Assembly (NCBI GenBank): GCA_903813345.2 | Contig: CAIIXF020000011.1 | Coordinates: forward strand, 22,613,754-22,677,753 | Reading direction: 5' to 3' | DNA: 64,000 bases | From: Owenia fusiformis | Taxonomy: Eukaryota > Annelida > Polychaeta > Sabellida > Oweniidae | Shown here: positions 22,537 to 36,199 of the stretch, in pieces | How positions within the stretch are numbered: the stretch's first letter is position 1 | Layout: the number at the start of each line of letters is the position of its first letter | Position numbers and translations under genes: made by a program | The notes under the pieces: generated by a model | Seen by the model: only the letters and a program-made list of their open reading frames with translations | Database searches by the model: none | Told to the model about the DNA's origin: nothing

Positions 22537-25500
22537 CTGTAAGTAGGTTTCATAATTTAGCTTCATTACAATACTTATTTCATTTTTAAGCTTTAATCAT
22601 TTTAAAATGTTAACTTTCAGCCTATGTGTAGATTACATTACTGTATTTAGAATTAAAATCTTATTATAATAAAAAGTAAAGGCAAAAATGGATTTTGACT
22701 TCAATATAAGTCATGCAGTGAGGCATCATCATGGATGTTTAACGAATGGCAAAATGTTCACTGATAAGTGATAAAAAATTGAATCTTTTAGAGTTTGATG
22801 TTATTGTGCTAGACTCTAAAAACAAATCTTAAATTGTTCAGGAGCACAATCCTCACGTGCAGTTAAATTCAATTCAATTAAATAAGACATAAAACAACAT
22901 TTTAACTTTAACTAGAACTGACATAATCATTATACTCCAAATTAATATATACTTACAGTTTTTGAATAAAATAAATTTTACTGACTTTAACATCATATTA
23001 TTTGTTTAATACAATTTGATGTTAACACACTTTGACACACAGACATTGAGACATATAATCTATTGTTCAATGTATAATGTCTGGTATAATGTGATGATAG
23101 ACCTTGATCCCATTAGAAGTTTTTTGAAAAATGTTTTTCAAAGTATTTATCCGAAAAATCGAAGTAAAACTGCCTCTTATGCACAGAATTTAAAAAATTC
23201 ACCCCTACACCCCCCCCCCATATCCCATTCTTCTAAACTTTTTCCTTGACATTGAATTTAAAAAATCATGCCTCATACTTTAAAACCTTTTCCTTGACAT
23301 GAATTTCTAAAAATACACCACCATTGATCATTCTTCGATATTTAAAAAATTACATCCCATACCTCATTCTTCAAAAGTATTTCCTTGATTTTGAATTTTA
23401 AAAGATACACCCCATTCCTCATTCTTTAAAACTTTTTCTTTGACATTGGATTTAAAATTAAACCCCCATACTCCATTCTTCAAAACTTTTCCCTTGATAT
23501 CAAATTTTAAAAAATACACCCCATACCTCATCCTTCGAAACTTTTTCCTTGACATTGGCCTGCGACTGCTTCCCTTGCATTCAGAGTCTTCAGGCCCACA
23601 CACATATGTCGCCTCGACACCCTTGTCTGAGGGTCGACACGTAAACTCAATTGGTTCATCTTCTCCTAAGCTCCGAAATCCAGTCATCTTGATAACAGAC
23701 TAAAATAGCAAAACAATCCAATTAAAAATTGCTATTTAATAGCAAAATTTTTATTCATTTTAAATACTTGTAAATAATTTATTAAGCCCATACTCATCCT
23801 TTTCTGCCTACCTTAACTCTAATAATCAATGTTCCTTATTCCATCCTGGCCACCTTAAAGCTAATAATCAATGTTACTTATTCCACTCTGGCCACCTTAA
23901 AGCTAATAATCTATGTTACTTATTCCACTCTGGCCACCTTAAAGCTAATAATCAATGTTACTTATTCCACTCTGGACACCTTAAAGCTAATAATCAATGT
24001 TACTTATTCCACTTTGGCCACTTTAAAGCTAATAATCAATGTTACTTATTCCATTCTGACCACCTTAATGTTCATATTCAAGGTTACTTATTCACCTTGA
24101 AGTTTAAAAGCAATGATTCTTATCCCAATTAGGATACCTAAACATTAAAAAGCAATGTTATTTATACCACTCCGGCTGCCTTAAAGTCACCTCAGTTTTT
24201 CCACTCCTTTAATAAGCAAAGTTACTTATTCCTACCTGGCAACCTTAAATTAAATTTTAAAAAATGTTACGTGTGCCACCCTGCTCACTTTGACATTAAT
24301 CAGCCAGGTTTCTTTTTACACCCTGGTCACCTTGACATTAATAAGCAATATTCCTTATTCTACCCTGGCAACCTTAATATCAATAAGCAATGTTCTATTT
24401 TGAATCTGGCCAAGCCATGCTACACCCATCACTTTGGTCACCTTAAGGTAACAATAACTATGTTACCTATTCCACAATGGCCACCTCAAAATTGATAACC
24501 AATGTTACTTATTCCACTCTGGGTTACTTAAAGTTAATAACCAAATCTAACTTATTCCACTCTGGGTAGCTTAAAGTTAATAACCAAATGTTACTTATTC
24601 CACTCTGGTTAACTTAAAGTCAATGACCAAATGTTACTTAATTCTTCCCTGGTTACCATAAAATCAATGACCAAATGTTACTTATTTAAACCTGAGTAAC
24701 TTAAAGTAAATAAACAAATCTAACTTATTCTACTCTTGTTCAGTTGTAAACTTACAGTTTATGACCAAATGTTACTTATTCCACTCTGGGTAACTTAAAG
24801 TCAATGACCAAATGTTACTTATTCCACTCTGGGTAGCTTAAAGTTAATGACCAAATGTTACTTATTCCACTCTGGGTAGCTTAAAGTTAATGACCAAATG
24901 TTACTTATTCCACTCTGGGTAGCTTAAAGTTAATGACCAAATGTTACTTATTCCACTCTGGGTAACTTAAAGTTAATGACCAAATCTAACTTATTCCACT
25001 CTGGGTAGCTTAAAGTTAATAATCTATGCTACTTATTCCACTCTGGCCACCTTAAAGCTAATAATCAATGTTACTTATTCCACTCTGGCCACCTTAAAGC
25101 TAATAATCTATGCTACTTATTCCACTCTGGCCACCTTAAAGCTAATAATCAATGTTACTTATTCCACTCTGGTTAACTTAAAATCAATGACCAAATGTTA
25201 CTTATTTAACCCTGGGTAACTTAAAGTAAATAAACAAATCTTACTTATTCCACTCTTGTTCAGTTGTAAACGTACAGTTAATGACCAAATGTTACTTTAT
25301 TCCACTCTGCTTAACTTAAAGGCAATGACCAAATGTTACTTATTCCACTTAATAGTTACCTTAAAATTAATAACTTTAAAGGTAATAAGCCCCTTTACTT
25401 ATTCTACTATGGATACTTCAAAGCACATTATAAAAATAGAAATTCTTATTTTTGATAAAAAACATCTAATTAGTAAAATAAGAAAAATTCCCCTATGATC

Positions 25501-28500
25501 TACTATTAAAACTCCCCATTGCTTAGCTTGTGGGTGGGTAACGATTTTCTGTCATATTATGATAAACTACATTGCCACTTTAACAGTAAATATTTTGGTG
25601 TGAACATACACTTTCTTTCAAAAGATGGATGAAGACTTGAGAGTAATCTCTGTCACCTTTTGACCAAGGTCACTAGGTTAATGTGTGTGTTAAACTATAC
25701 AAATATCAGAGGCCTCATCAGGTTAACACAAAAACAGTTTGAGTTACTTATGTCAGTGCGATTCCTAGATCATTCATCGGTCAAAATTCACAAACATATA
25801 GTGGTCTTTCTTTGTCCTAGAAAATCCCTGAAAGGGCACCCCTAAACGCGTCTACAACTATAAAATATAGTCTGTAAGTTAATAGGAATTGCGGTAAGTG
25901 AATGTACCCGTTGGATGCCCCTATAAAGAAGAGTTTTCTCACGGTTACCGTGTATTCTTGGTATGATTGAACGTATTGACTGACCTGAACAAGGGTAGTG
26001 AATGGGTACAATCGCATTGTGCGGTCCAAAGTGTGGTGACCGACACACTGAATGCGGTAAACTTTAAAAACTAAGTAGATATAAATAAAGCACTGTTAAA
26101 AATATATGAACACCTTCCCAGCATAAAACAAAAAACTATCACAAGAAGTAAGCAAACAAAGGATATGTTTTGCTTGTTTTAGTATGTTTTAGTTTACTTT
26201 TGTTTGTTTTTATTTTGTGTATTAATTAAAAGTTGGGAAACCCATAATTTGATTTTTGATTCAAAACGTATATATGTTTCCATAACATAAAGCCGTGTAA
26301 AGCGAAGACGGGAAGAACAAGCAACGAGTGTTTCAAAAAATGTTTCAAAATCAAAGTATCCCTGTTTTGAAATCAACCAAACTGACATACTGTCGACTTC
26401 TTTCAAACTGACCTAAACGAAAGGTTTGACCTTAGGAATTTGGTATTTTATCAAATTATTTCAAAGTGTCGTTTACTGAAAGTTTCCTGACCTTAACTTT
26501 TTGACGATTGAAATCCTTAAAATAAAGAAAAAAATGATGGACCTTACTCGGTGAATCGAAAGGCCTCCAAACCACAATCCAAACAAGACATTGTTACGTA
26601 ACAAAAGATCATCAGCAACTATCGGTTTGTTCAGTTATAACTATAGTCGTATTTGGGTATCACGTGGTTGCTCTTAGAGCATCATAAAGGACACAACACT
26701 GATCATCTTCAGCCATTGTAATTAAAGCAAATGGTTCATCCCACTTTTATTAACAAACTAATCGAGTATCAATGTTTACTATTCAGTAACCTGTGGCCGA
26801 AGTTTGACCAATATTCTAAAATTAGTAAATTAAACATTCTAGATTTCACTCCTGTCGCGTTACGTAACTCGAACGCCATGTTAGAAACCCAGCGTCGGTT
26901 GTATCCTCGTGTTGGGAGTAAGAGACCAGATATAAACAGATGTAAGTAAACCATGGTGTTCTATATGATATCGCTACACTTTTATATGTATGTATGTATA
27001 ATTTATTTGCATCTTTTATATAAGACAGTTACATAACATACAGTATTCGACCATGAATTTCAAAGTTGATTAATGATATGATTCAAAATCACGTAATATC
27101 ACACAGGCCGTCAATTTGCGTATTTGTCACGCATTTGCTGAAGAAATTGAAGTCACGCCTCTTTTTTTCATGTCACGCAAATACGCATTTTCTGATTATT
27201 GTCAAGCAAAAATATTTCAGGCGAACATAAAAAACGAACGCCGAAAAACGAAAAAAACGAACGCAGGTCATTCGGAATTTTCACGTGAATTAATTGCGTA
27301 TATGTCGCATTTACTTCGAATTTTCTTGTTGAATGATCTGGTCTCATATATTCATGATATATATTCATGATATGTGATATGATCTGGTCTCATATATATT
27401 TTTTAATCTTATGTATGTTATATTTATTTCATTATACTTTTCAACAAATAAATTCAAGGCCTACGCCGAAGCATATATATGATATGTGATATGATCTGGC
27501 CTCATATATTTGTAATATGGCCTGTTTGTGATATGATCTGTTCCAAAATATCTGTAATATGATTGCCCGAACCTATCAGTGATACGATCTGGCCCATCAT
27601 ATATGTGATATGATCAGGCCGAACCTATTTGTGATATGATCTGACCCAACATATTTGTGATATGATCTGTTCCTTCCTATTCGTAATATGATTTGTTCAA
27701 ACCTATTTGTGATATGATCTGGTCTAACATATTTGTGATTTGATCGGGTCGAACCTATTTGTGGTATGATCTGGTCCAACATATTTGTGATATGATTTGG
27801 CCAAACATATTTGTGATATGATTTGGCCCAACATATATATGATATGATATGCCACAATATATATGTGATGTGATCGGACTGAACGTATTGTGATTTGATC
27901 TGACCAAATTTATTTGGGATATGGTCGGTTCCATCTACTTATGTTATGATCTGGTCCAACATCGTGATATGATCGAGCCGAACATTTTTGTGGTGTGGTC
28001 TGTTCGAACATATTTGTGATATGATCAAGCTGAACGTATTTGTGATATGATCTGGCCAATCATATATGTGATATGATCAGGCCAAACCTATTAGTGATAC
28101 GATCTGGCCAATCAAATATGTGAAATGATCAGGCCAAACCTATTAGTGATACGATCTGGCCAATCAAATATGTGAGATGATCAGGCCAAACCTATTAGTG
28201 ATACGATCTGGCCAATCAAATATGTGAAATGATCAGGCCAAACCTATTAGTGATACGATCTGGTCAATCAAATATGTGAGATGATCAGGCCAAACCTATT
28301 AGTGATACGATCTGGCCAATCATATATGTGATATGATCAGGCCACACCTATTCGTGATACGATCTGGTCAATCAAATATGTGAAATGATCAGGCCAAACC
28401 TATTAGTGATACGATCTGGCAAATCATATATGTGATATGATCAGGCCAAACCTATTAGTGATACGATCTGGCCAATCAAATATGTGAAATGATCAGACCA

Positions 28501-31500
28501 AACCTATTAGTGATATGATCTAGCCAATCATATATGTGATATGATCAGGTCGATCTTATTTGTGACATGATCGGCCCCTCCCATTTGTGATATGATCTGG
28601 CCAAACACATATGTGATATGACCGGGTCAAACCTATTAGTGATTCGATCTGGCCAATCATATATGTGATATGATCAGGGCGAACCAATTTGTGAAATGAT
28701 CTGATCCAACATATTTGTGACATGATCTGGTTGATCTGGTCCAACATATTTGTGATATAATCTGGTCCAACATACAGTATATGTGATATGATCTGACTCA
28801 AATATTTGTACTATAATCTGGTCCAACATATTTGTGATATGATCTGACCCATCATATTTGCGATATGATCTGGCTCAACATATATGTGATATAATCTGGC
28901 TCAACATATTTGCGATATAATCTGGCCCAACATATATGTGATATGGTCTAACCCAACATAATTGTGATATGATCTAGCCAAACATTTCTGTGATATGATC
29001 TAGCCTACTATATTTGTTATACGATCCGGCCTCATATGTGATATGATTTGACCGCATATACTTGTGACAAGATCATTCCCTATATATTATTGACTGCATA
29101 CCTTGGAAATGTGCCAATTTTTAAACAGAACTTTAAAACTTCATGGGACACTATTTATACTGGTTGAACCGGTATATCTGCGACAGGATCTGGCCTGGAA
29201 TGATGGTAGACATGTTCTATAGCATCAATCAAGAACTGGTCTGGCATTGTTCCAAAGACCTTCACTTTCTGATAATTTGCCAATGTGTAAATAACATTTT
29301 CAACAGTACCTGGATATAAGATAGTTGCATATATTACCAGCAGGTGGTAATGTGCTAATTATCAAAATTACGTAATCAACTGGTAATTCCGTTACATGGT
29401 AAACGCATCATCGTATTAATGATCTTTATGCTGTGTCTTCACATCAACCTTGTACTTACTCTTAACGTTTATAATGTAAACTTGCCCAAACGATATTGAC
29501 ATTATTCTTAAAGAGACCTATATAATGTAGAACTTGACCAAACTATATTGACATTAATCCTAAAGGGACCTATATAATGTAGAACTTGACCAAAAGATAT
29601 TGACATTAATCTTAAAGAGACCTGTATAATGTAGAACTTGACCAAAATATGTTGGCTTAAATCTTAAAGACACCTACAAAATATAAAACTTAACCAAAAT
29701 ATATTGGCATTAATCCAAAAGAGACTTACATAATGTAGAACTTGACCAAAAGATATTGGCATTAATCTTAAAGAGACCTGAATAATGTAGGACTTGACCA
29801 AAATATATTGGCATTTATCCTCAAGAGACCTATCCATTGTAGAACTTGACCAAAAGATATTGGCATTAATCCTAGAGACAAATAAATAATGTAGACCTTG
29901 ACCAAAAGATATAGGCATTAATCTTAAAGAGGTCCTTCATGTAGAACTTGACAAAAAGATATTGGCATTAATCTTAAGACACCAAAATAATGTAGAACTT
30001 GACTAAAATATATCGGCATTAATCCTAAAGAGACCTGTATAACGTAGGACTTGACTAGAGGATATTGTCATTAATCTTAAACAGACTTATGTAATGTAGA
30101 ACATGAACAAACGGATTGGCTTGGCACTAATCGTAAAGACAAATACATAATGTAGAACCAAAGGATATTGGCATTACTGGTAAAGAGACGTATATAATAT
30201 AAAACTTGACTAAAATATATTGGCATTAATCCCAAGGAGGTCTATACAATGTAGAACTTGACCAAAATATATTGGCATTAATCTTAAGACACCTAAAAAT
30301 GTATAACTCGAGCAAAAACATTGCCAATAATCTTAAAGTTACCTACATATTGAAGAACTTGACTAAAATATATTGGCATTAATCCTTAAGAAACCTGTAT
30401 AACGTAGGACTTGGCCAAAGGATATTGACATTCATCTTAAAAAGACCAATGTAATGTATAACTTGACCAAACAATATGGCATTAATCCTAAAGAGACCTG
30501 AATAATGTAGGACTTGACCAAAAGATATTGGCATTAATCTTAAAGAGAACTGTATGATGTAGAACTTGACCAAATGATATTGGCATTAATCTTAAGACAC
30601 CTAAAAATGCATTAATCCTAAAGAAACCTGTATAACGTAGGACTTGACCAAAGGATATTGACATTCATCTTAAAAAGACCAATGTAATATAGAACTTGAC
30701 CAAACGATATGGCATTAATCCTAAAGAGACCTGAATAATGTAGGACTTGACCAAAAGATATTGGCATTAATCTGAAAGAGAACTGTATGATGTAGAACTT
30801 GACCAAAATATATTGACATTAATCTTCAAGAGATCTATATAATGTAGAACTTGACCAAAAGATATTGACATTAATCTTAAGACACCTAAAAATGCATTAA
30901 TCCTAAAGAAACCTGTATAACGTAGGACTTGACCAAAGGATATTGACATTCATCTTAAAAAGACCAATGTAATGTAGACCTTGACCAAACGATATGGCAT
31001 TAATCCTAAAGAGACCTGAATAATGTAGGACTTGACCAAAAGATATTGGCATTAATCTTAAAGAGAACTGTATGATGTAGAACTTGACCAAAATATATTG
31101 TCATTAATATTTGAGAGATCTATTTAATGTAGAACTTGATCAGAAGATATTGGCATTAATCCTAAAGGGACCTGTATCATGTAGAACTTGACCAAAATAT
31201 ATTGGCATTAATCTTAAAGAGACCTATATAATGTAGAACTTGACCAAAATATATTGGCATTAGTCCTAAAGAGACCTGTATAATGTAAACTTGACCAAAA
31301 CATATTGGCATTAATCTTAAAGAGATCTATATAATGTAGAACTTGATCAGAAGATATTGGCATTAATCCTAAAGGGACTTGTATCATGTAGAACTTGACC
31401 AAAATATATTGGCATTTATCTTAAAGAGACCTATGTAATGTAGAACTTGACCAAAATATATTGACATTAATCTTAAAGAAATCTATATAATGTAGAACCT

Positions 31501-34500
31501 TGACCAAAATATATTGGCATTAATCCTAAAGAGACTGCTAATGGACTGCTAATTTGACATATGGACACTATTAAGATGACCTTTATGCGCTTAGGCTACA
31601 TGTGACCTAAATGAGCAGTCACAATAGAAGACCTATACAAGCACTGACCTACCTGGACAAAACCATAGTCTATATAATTAGAGAGAAGCTGATACACATT
31701 ATAACTCTACTACAGCATAACTAAGCATCCATTAAATACACAGATTACACGTTCAAATGTTATTATGTTACGTTTAACTAGGTCACACGGTCAATGACCT
31801 ATCACGAGATTTCTTTCTCACTTTAATCTCTTAATAAACAATTAATATATCCCAGCATTGACAGTTAACTGGCTTAGGGCAGTGTTTCAGCATGCTTGGA
31901 GGTACCTCACCTGGTGTACGAAAACGTCTTGAGAGCCATCATCAGGAGTGATGAAACCAAAACCTTTGGCGACGTTAAACCACTTGCATTTTCCTTTCTT
32001 TTTCACCTCCCCCTCTGACGGGCCGCCTAAAACATAAACAAACTCGCCATTAGAACGCTGCATTATCCTGGTTAATCACAAGAACATGAAAATAGCAGGT
32101 AGTGTAACTATAGTTAGTGTCCATCTACCTACATAGCTCATTTCCTGAGTCATTTCTGGGAGTTACCGGTTCCAACGTTTCGTCAACGAACGAGGAGTCT
32201 GAAATGATAATTTTATGATGATGCCTTGTGTTTGGCCTGCGGATACATAAATTATGAGAATTGGAGCAAGAAGCCTGTGATACTGATTCACGATGTTTTG
32301 TTGTTTGGGAGAGTGGGCAAAATAAACAGTTAATAAGATATCAATCTTAATTTTCATCTCGGCTTGTATTAAGTGATGTTTTATTGAAGCCTTTATATTG
32401 TCAAATGTAATAATTTATCCCCAAACGTCAACAGAAAGTAACAGTGTTTCTATAGCGTAAATTGCCTTATTGGATAACGCATATAGTCCAATTGGATATA
32501 ATTTATATAATTTATAAGTAACAACCAACTCGCCATTTGAATCATCTCTCCGTTTACCTGGTAATTTTCTTTCCATTCTAGCTAACAAGTTCTAAGAAGT
32601 CTTGTTATGAATACTGAAATAATTTCTGGAAATTTCATCATGGTTTTCCAACGAATCATCGCTATTGGCTTCATTAGTCACAATTTAATCATTAATAGTA
32701 AGCACTTATTGGAATTGTGAATTGTGAAAACAAACTCCTTACATAAATAATATATGTTTTAATATTTAAATTAGATCCTATAATATTGGCTGTTGTGTCT
32801 ATCATTTTCAATTCCCATCCACGGGGGATGAATTTCCACTAGATAGCGCAGCGAACGAGTGTAGAAATTGATAGTCTTTCTACTAAATTGGATAAATTTT
32901 TGATGCAACAATCACTGAATATCCTCCAAATATCATATATCGATATCCTACTATAGGCGGATATCGACATGCCAACAATAATACATCTCCGCATTTGAAA
33001 AATACCAGAGATCTATATATGCCTTATCAGCTGCTAGTACTACAACTACGCTATGCTTTTCTTAGTCGTAGAAGTTAAAATGATTTATTTATAAAACGTA
33101 CCCAAATATTCCGACCCAAATAATAGTCTCTTAGCCATTTGTGTTCCAATTCCAATGCAGACCTCTTAATGAATAGTTCATATTATGACGCCATGAGACA
33201 CGTAATCACGTAATTATATGTTCACACTTAGCTAGGCATGATATACCATATTACAGCCAATCAGAACACAGTATATTCCATTTTATCCCATACTTGGACG
33301 TGTTACGGGTACATAAAGCCGGTTTGTAAAAACTTATATTTTCATCAGCGGGCAAATATAGCTTTACGTCCCGCTCCGAGCGGGCAGATATAGTATATCT
33401 GCCCGCTACGTCATAATTGCTGTTCCCGCATTGGTTCGCATACTGTAAACGACAATGGAGAAAAACGCAGACAATCGCGATCTGTTATATGCTTTAAAGA
33501 AGGGTTGGAGCAGTATGCCCCGTTAATAATGAAAGATTAGAACAGGAAAATCCGACTACGGACAAGAATACTAAACTGGACATGAATATTCTAAAATAAT
33601 TCCACGGTTTATTGCTAAGTTTCTGAACTTTGGCCAATTGAACAATGTGATTGGTATGGGATAAACAGATCATCCTATAGTCGGTTCAGGATATTGGGAT
33701 TATCCCTTGGCCAATATAATATATCTACCCTCGGGACCTACGGCCCTCGGGCAGATATATTATATTGCCCTCGGGATAATCCCAATATCCTGAACCTCAT
33801 ATAGGATAATCTCTATAAATGCATTCTTTTATTTTTCAACAGATGAGAATATAATCGGGTAATTAACAACACAAAGGATGACACAATAGTTAACACGATA
33901 TATGACATCACAATATCATGAACGATGCTTCTGAGGTTTGTATTCATTGAAACTTCTATAACAGTAAATGGCAAATATTCTTAGGTGCGTTTTATTATTA
34001 AATCATTGATATTTGATCTTAAAATGATATTATCCACTTTCCATTAGTTTTGCACAATTCGAAATGCATTAATGAGGCAAAACCGCACACAGTATTACCT
34101 ATTGACGCTTTAGATGAAGTCGTGTACATTCTGGTACAATTGCATCCATGCTGTTCTTCGGTATATGTTGCAAAAACCATTATACTAATTCTTTTTACCA
34201 ATACAATACTAAATCGACAATTTTTGTATTGTTTATTTTTAATTACCGATAATACTCTGCTTGTATTGTTAACTAATTTATGTTTATATCTGTGAAACTA
34301 ATTATTTTGGTAAGAATATCCGCAGGTAACTTTAAATCGCGTTTTTCACTACACGCGTCTTGTACATTTCCAGACAATTACACACGTGGTTTAAAACTCC
34401 GTTCCTTCGACCCAGGACTCCTAGATCGCATACTCCATTATCTTTCCATTAGGGCTTAGATAGTCCTAGTAGTGTGTCTATTGTGACTTTTGTTGCAGTT

Positions 34501-36162
34501 GGTTGGCCGCTGACTCGAACTTAAAACCCCAAAACACTCAGTTATTTTCCGAACGCATTTACTTTTGATTCTAGTCCAACTCAACTTGTTTTGAATCACC
34601 AGAGAATTCTAAATTCCAAAAGAGTTATCTTGGGACGAAACGAAAATGTTTTTGATATGAAATAGCGAAGTAGTTAGTGAGATTAGGCTTCAACCACTTC
34701 CTGTGAGTCCAGATTCGCTACTAGGGTTGTGGTTTGGCCGGGTGCATCATTATTGCTTTGTCTCTTAGTTTTCCACCTTGAGGATCTAAAAACCACAGAA
34801 CTTATGATGGTTTTGATTTTTGAAGCCCTCTTTGTCTTTGTTTTGGATATTTTTCAAATATGTACTGAGCAATGTTCGATCCACGTACACCTGTCCGCCC
34901 ACGCACGTAGTTGGAACACAATCAGATAATATCTTAACTGGGATGCATTTGGAAGATTTAAAGCATCTGGTAAGCGAACATTGGATCTTGAGCACTTCAT
35001 TTGTAAACACCAAAAATTCAACTCTCTACATTATGTAAAGGCATTGTCCATATCAAAGGTAGCTATCGTGATACATACATTAACATGTGTAACATGCAAT
35101 ATAACAATAACGAAATATGTGCTCTCCCTATTTTGAATATCAAGGTCCAAAAGTCAATTTTGGGGAAACACAAAAAAAGCTTATTGTTTCTAAGAACAAA
35201 CATATCCTGGACCATACCAAGGTACAAGCTGGTGACTATATATATCATATAATATTTATATCATATACCTATCATTGTATCATATCATTGGTATATGTAT
35301 TCATTTTTGCATTTTTGGAAAACATGTTCTACTCCCACCTATGATGAATTCAAATATACTCATTGGTCATCTAATTAACGTATTGTCTCATTAAGTTTAT
35401 GGGGGAATAAGAAAACGGTCATTTCGTGACATCAATAAGCCATCTTAAACAATGACCATTCGGAGACACAATAGATGTTTTGTTTTCATTATTTGCCATC
35501 ATCTCGTTCGCTCTGTACCATCGCGTGTCTTCTTCATCTTATGTTATAATTTCGTTCATTGCAATCAAAAATTATAATGTCAGAGTCAAACTGGTTCGGG
35601 CTAGTAGTTGATACCTTACACTGACCGAAAAGTACCTGCTTGATTCTTCTATCTAGATCTTTGTCTGATGTATCAGTGGCCCTGACCAGTGACCCCTTGG
35701 ATTAACCAAAGGGTATATCTCCAGATTATAGCTACAGATGATTTTCTCAAACATCATTGCAGCATGCAGGCATGCGCCCTAACCAACCTTCTAAATCTGA
35801 CAGATCCAAAAATAAAGAATAAGAACTAAATTTAACTCTGCGGTATGCAACCATAGAGGTCATGGAGTATTGCAGGATATTTTAGTGCAATGCATTGTCA
35901 AAACAAAAAAACATTTGAACGAGTTTTGTGTGTTTTCCGGAACTTGTTAGAACAAGAGTAGTAGACTGAGTAGAAGACATATTATAAATAAAGTAAATAG
36001 AGTAACATAATTTCACTTGTCACTATACATACTTTAAAAAGACACATATATATACACACATAACACTCGAGTATTAAATATAGGTTACTGTATGAATGAT
36101 CAGTTCAATCAACATTGAGGTTACAGATATCTGTATCGATACTTACAACCATCCACTGTCAT
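22314..36162 (-). CDS. lin-28: lin-28 homologue (RNA-binding, cold-shock domain plus two CCHC zinc knuckles)
   Basis: Exons on the - strand: 36162-36147 (probable start), 32026-31911, 23699-23554 and 22536-22314, phases consistent throughout. The product is about 165 residues: a cold-shock domain with [18 protein letters not shown] and DVFVHQ, continuing [19 protein letters not shown], then two zinc knuckles and an acidic, Asp/Asn-rich C-terminus. A single cold-shock domain followed by two CCHC knuckles is diagnostic of Lin-28, which binds let-7 precursors and mRNAs and controls developmental timing and pluripotency. The first knuckle has five rather than four residues between its second Cys and the His. 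Introns are about 4.1, 8.2 and 1.0 kb and full of minisatellites. The first exon is the least certain part. Confidence 0.9.
23225..23553 (-). repeat. ~57-bp minisatellite copying a lin-28 splice donor
   Basis: Units recur at about 23225, 23363, 23421, 23474 and 23530 on the + strand (CATTCTTCAAAACTTTTTCC). In lin-28 sense most units contain TTCAATGTCAAGGAAAAAG-like sequence, which matches the real donor CCAAT|GTCAAGG of the exon ending at 23554. The array keeps the exon frame open for about 60 extra codons, so read-through would add a repeat-encoded tail. Confidence 0.85.
23554..23699 (-). CDS. lin-28: lin-28 exon: second half of the cold-shock domain
   Basis: The acceptor is GCTATTTTAG on the - strand; the first codons are SVIK-MTGF, continuing ...VHQ from the preceding exon in phase 0. 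It encodes the last strands of the cold-shock fold ([21 protein letters not shown]) and a linker rich in Ser/Arg. The donor CCAAT|GTCAAG is non-ideal but gives the phase needed by the zinc-knuckle exon. An intermediate exon cannot be excluded. Confidence 0.88.
23815..25370. repeat. 42-43-bp minisatellite in lin-28 intron 2
   Basis: About 35 units of TTACTTATTCCACTCTGGCC-ACCTTAAAGCTAATAATCAATG, in two subfamilies: CCACC/CTAATAATC at both ends and GGTAG/TTAATGACC in the middle (about 24480-25020). The interleaving at 25020-25150 suggests recombination between subfamilies. Confidence 0.95.
25500..27110. other. lin-28 intron 2, no feature seen
   Basis: Unique AT-rich sequence. I checked the open frames at about 25.8-26.4 and 26.7-26.95 kb on both strands and recognise none. 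Confidence 0.6.
27360..29060. repeat. ~26-bp minisatellite (52-bp dimers) in lin-28 intron 2
   Basis: About 60 diverged units of TGATATGATCTGGCCCAACA. Between 28070 and 28520 they form a homogeneous 52-bp higher-order unit (GTGATACGATCTGGCCAATC followed by a GTGAAATGATCAGGCC half). Confidence 0.95.
29465..31545. repeat. ~52-bp minisatellite with ~285-bp higher-order blocks in lin-28 intron 2
   Basis: About 40 units built on TGTAGAACTTGACCAAAATA followed by TATTGGCATTAATC. A block containing CTAAAAATGCATTAATCC recurs at 30601 and 30886, 285 bases apart, showing segmental duplication inside the array. It ends about 365 bases from the cold-shock exon. Confidence 0.95.
31911..32026 (-). CDS. lin-28: lin-28 exon: first half of the cold-shock domain
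   Basis: The acceptor is TTATGTTTTAG and the donor CACCAG|GTGAGG on the - strand. Two bases complete a codon, then 38 codons give [20 protein letters not shown] and [21 protein letters not shown]1 (KGFGFI) and RNP2 (VFVH) nucleic-acid-binding motifs are present with the aromatic residues expected to stack on RNA. Confidence 0.95.
32030..33285. other. lin-28 intron 1, no clear feature
   Basis: AT-rich intron. A CACGGGGGATG...GCAGCGAACGAGTG segment at about 32820-32865 resembles the hairpin-apex sequences seen elsewhere in the window but is degenerate. Confidence 0.5.
33290..33830. repeat. Foldback repeat locus in lin-28 intron 1
   Basis: Two palindromes. The first, around 33378-33408, is AGCGGGCAGATATA, a central G, then TATATCTGCCCGCT. 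The second spans about 33671-33807; its arms GGTTCAGGATATTGGGATTA and the reverse complement surround TACCCTCGGGACCTACGGCC. The apex style is shared with the foldbacks at 53.7-54.3, 62.5 and 63.5 kb. An ATG at 33454 between them opens 23 codons that I do not recognise. Confidence 0.85.
36147..36162 (-). CDS. lin-28: Possible lin-28 first coding exon (start codon, 5 codons)
   Basis: On the - strand ATG at 36162-36160 is followed by codons for Thr-Val-Asp-Gly and one base, then the strong donor T|GTAAGTATC. That phase is exactly what the exon at 32026 needs (the joined codon is TGC, Cys). I saw no other candidate start nearer with equal support, but I did not test every possibility, and an N-terminus further upstream is possible. 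Confidence 0.4.
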
Positions 36163-36199
36163 TGAGACTATCACAAAGCAGTTGATACATTGGACTTCA

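Noticed and set aside
27597-31402. Open frames such as repeats of [11 protein letters not shown] in the 26/52-bp arrays
   Set aside because: Translation of tandem repeats inside lin-28 intron 2; stops are irregular and no copy is longer than about 85 codons.
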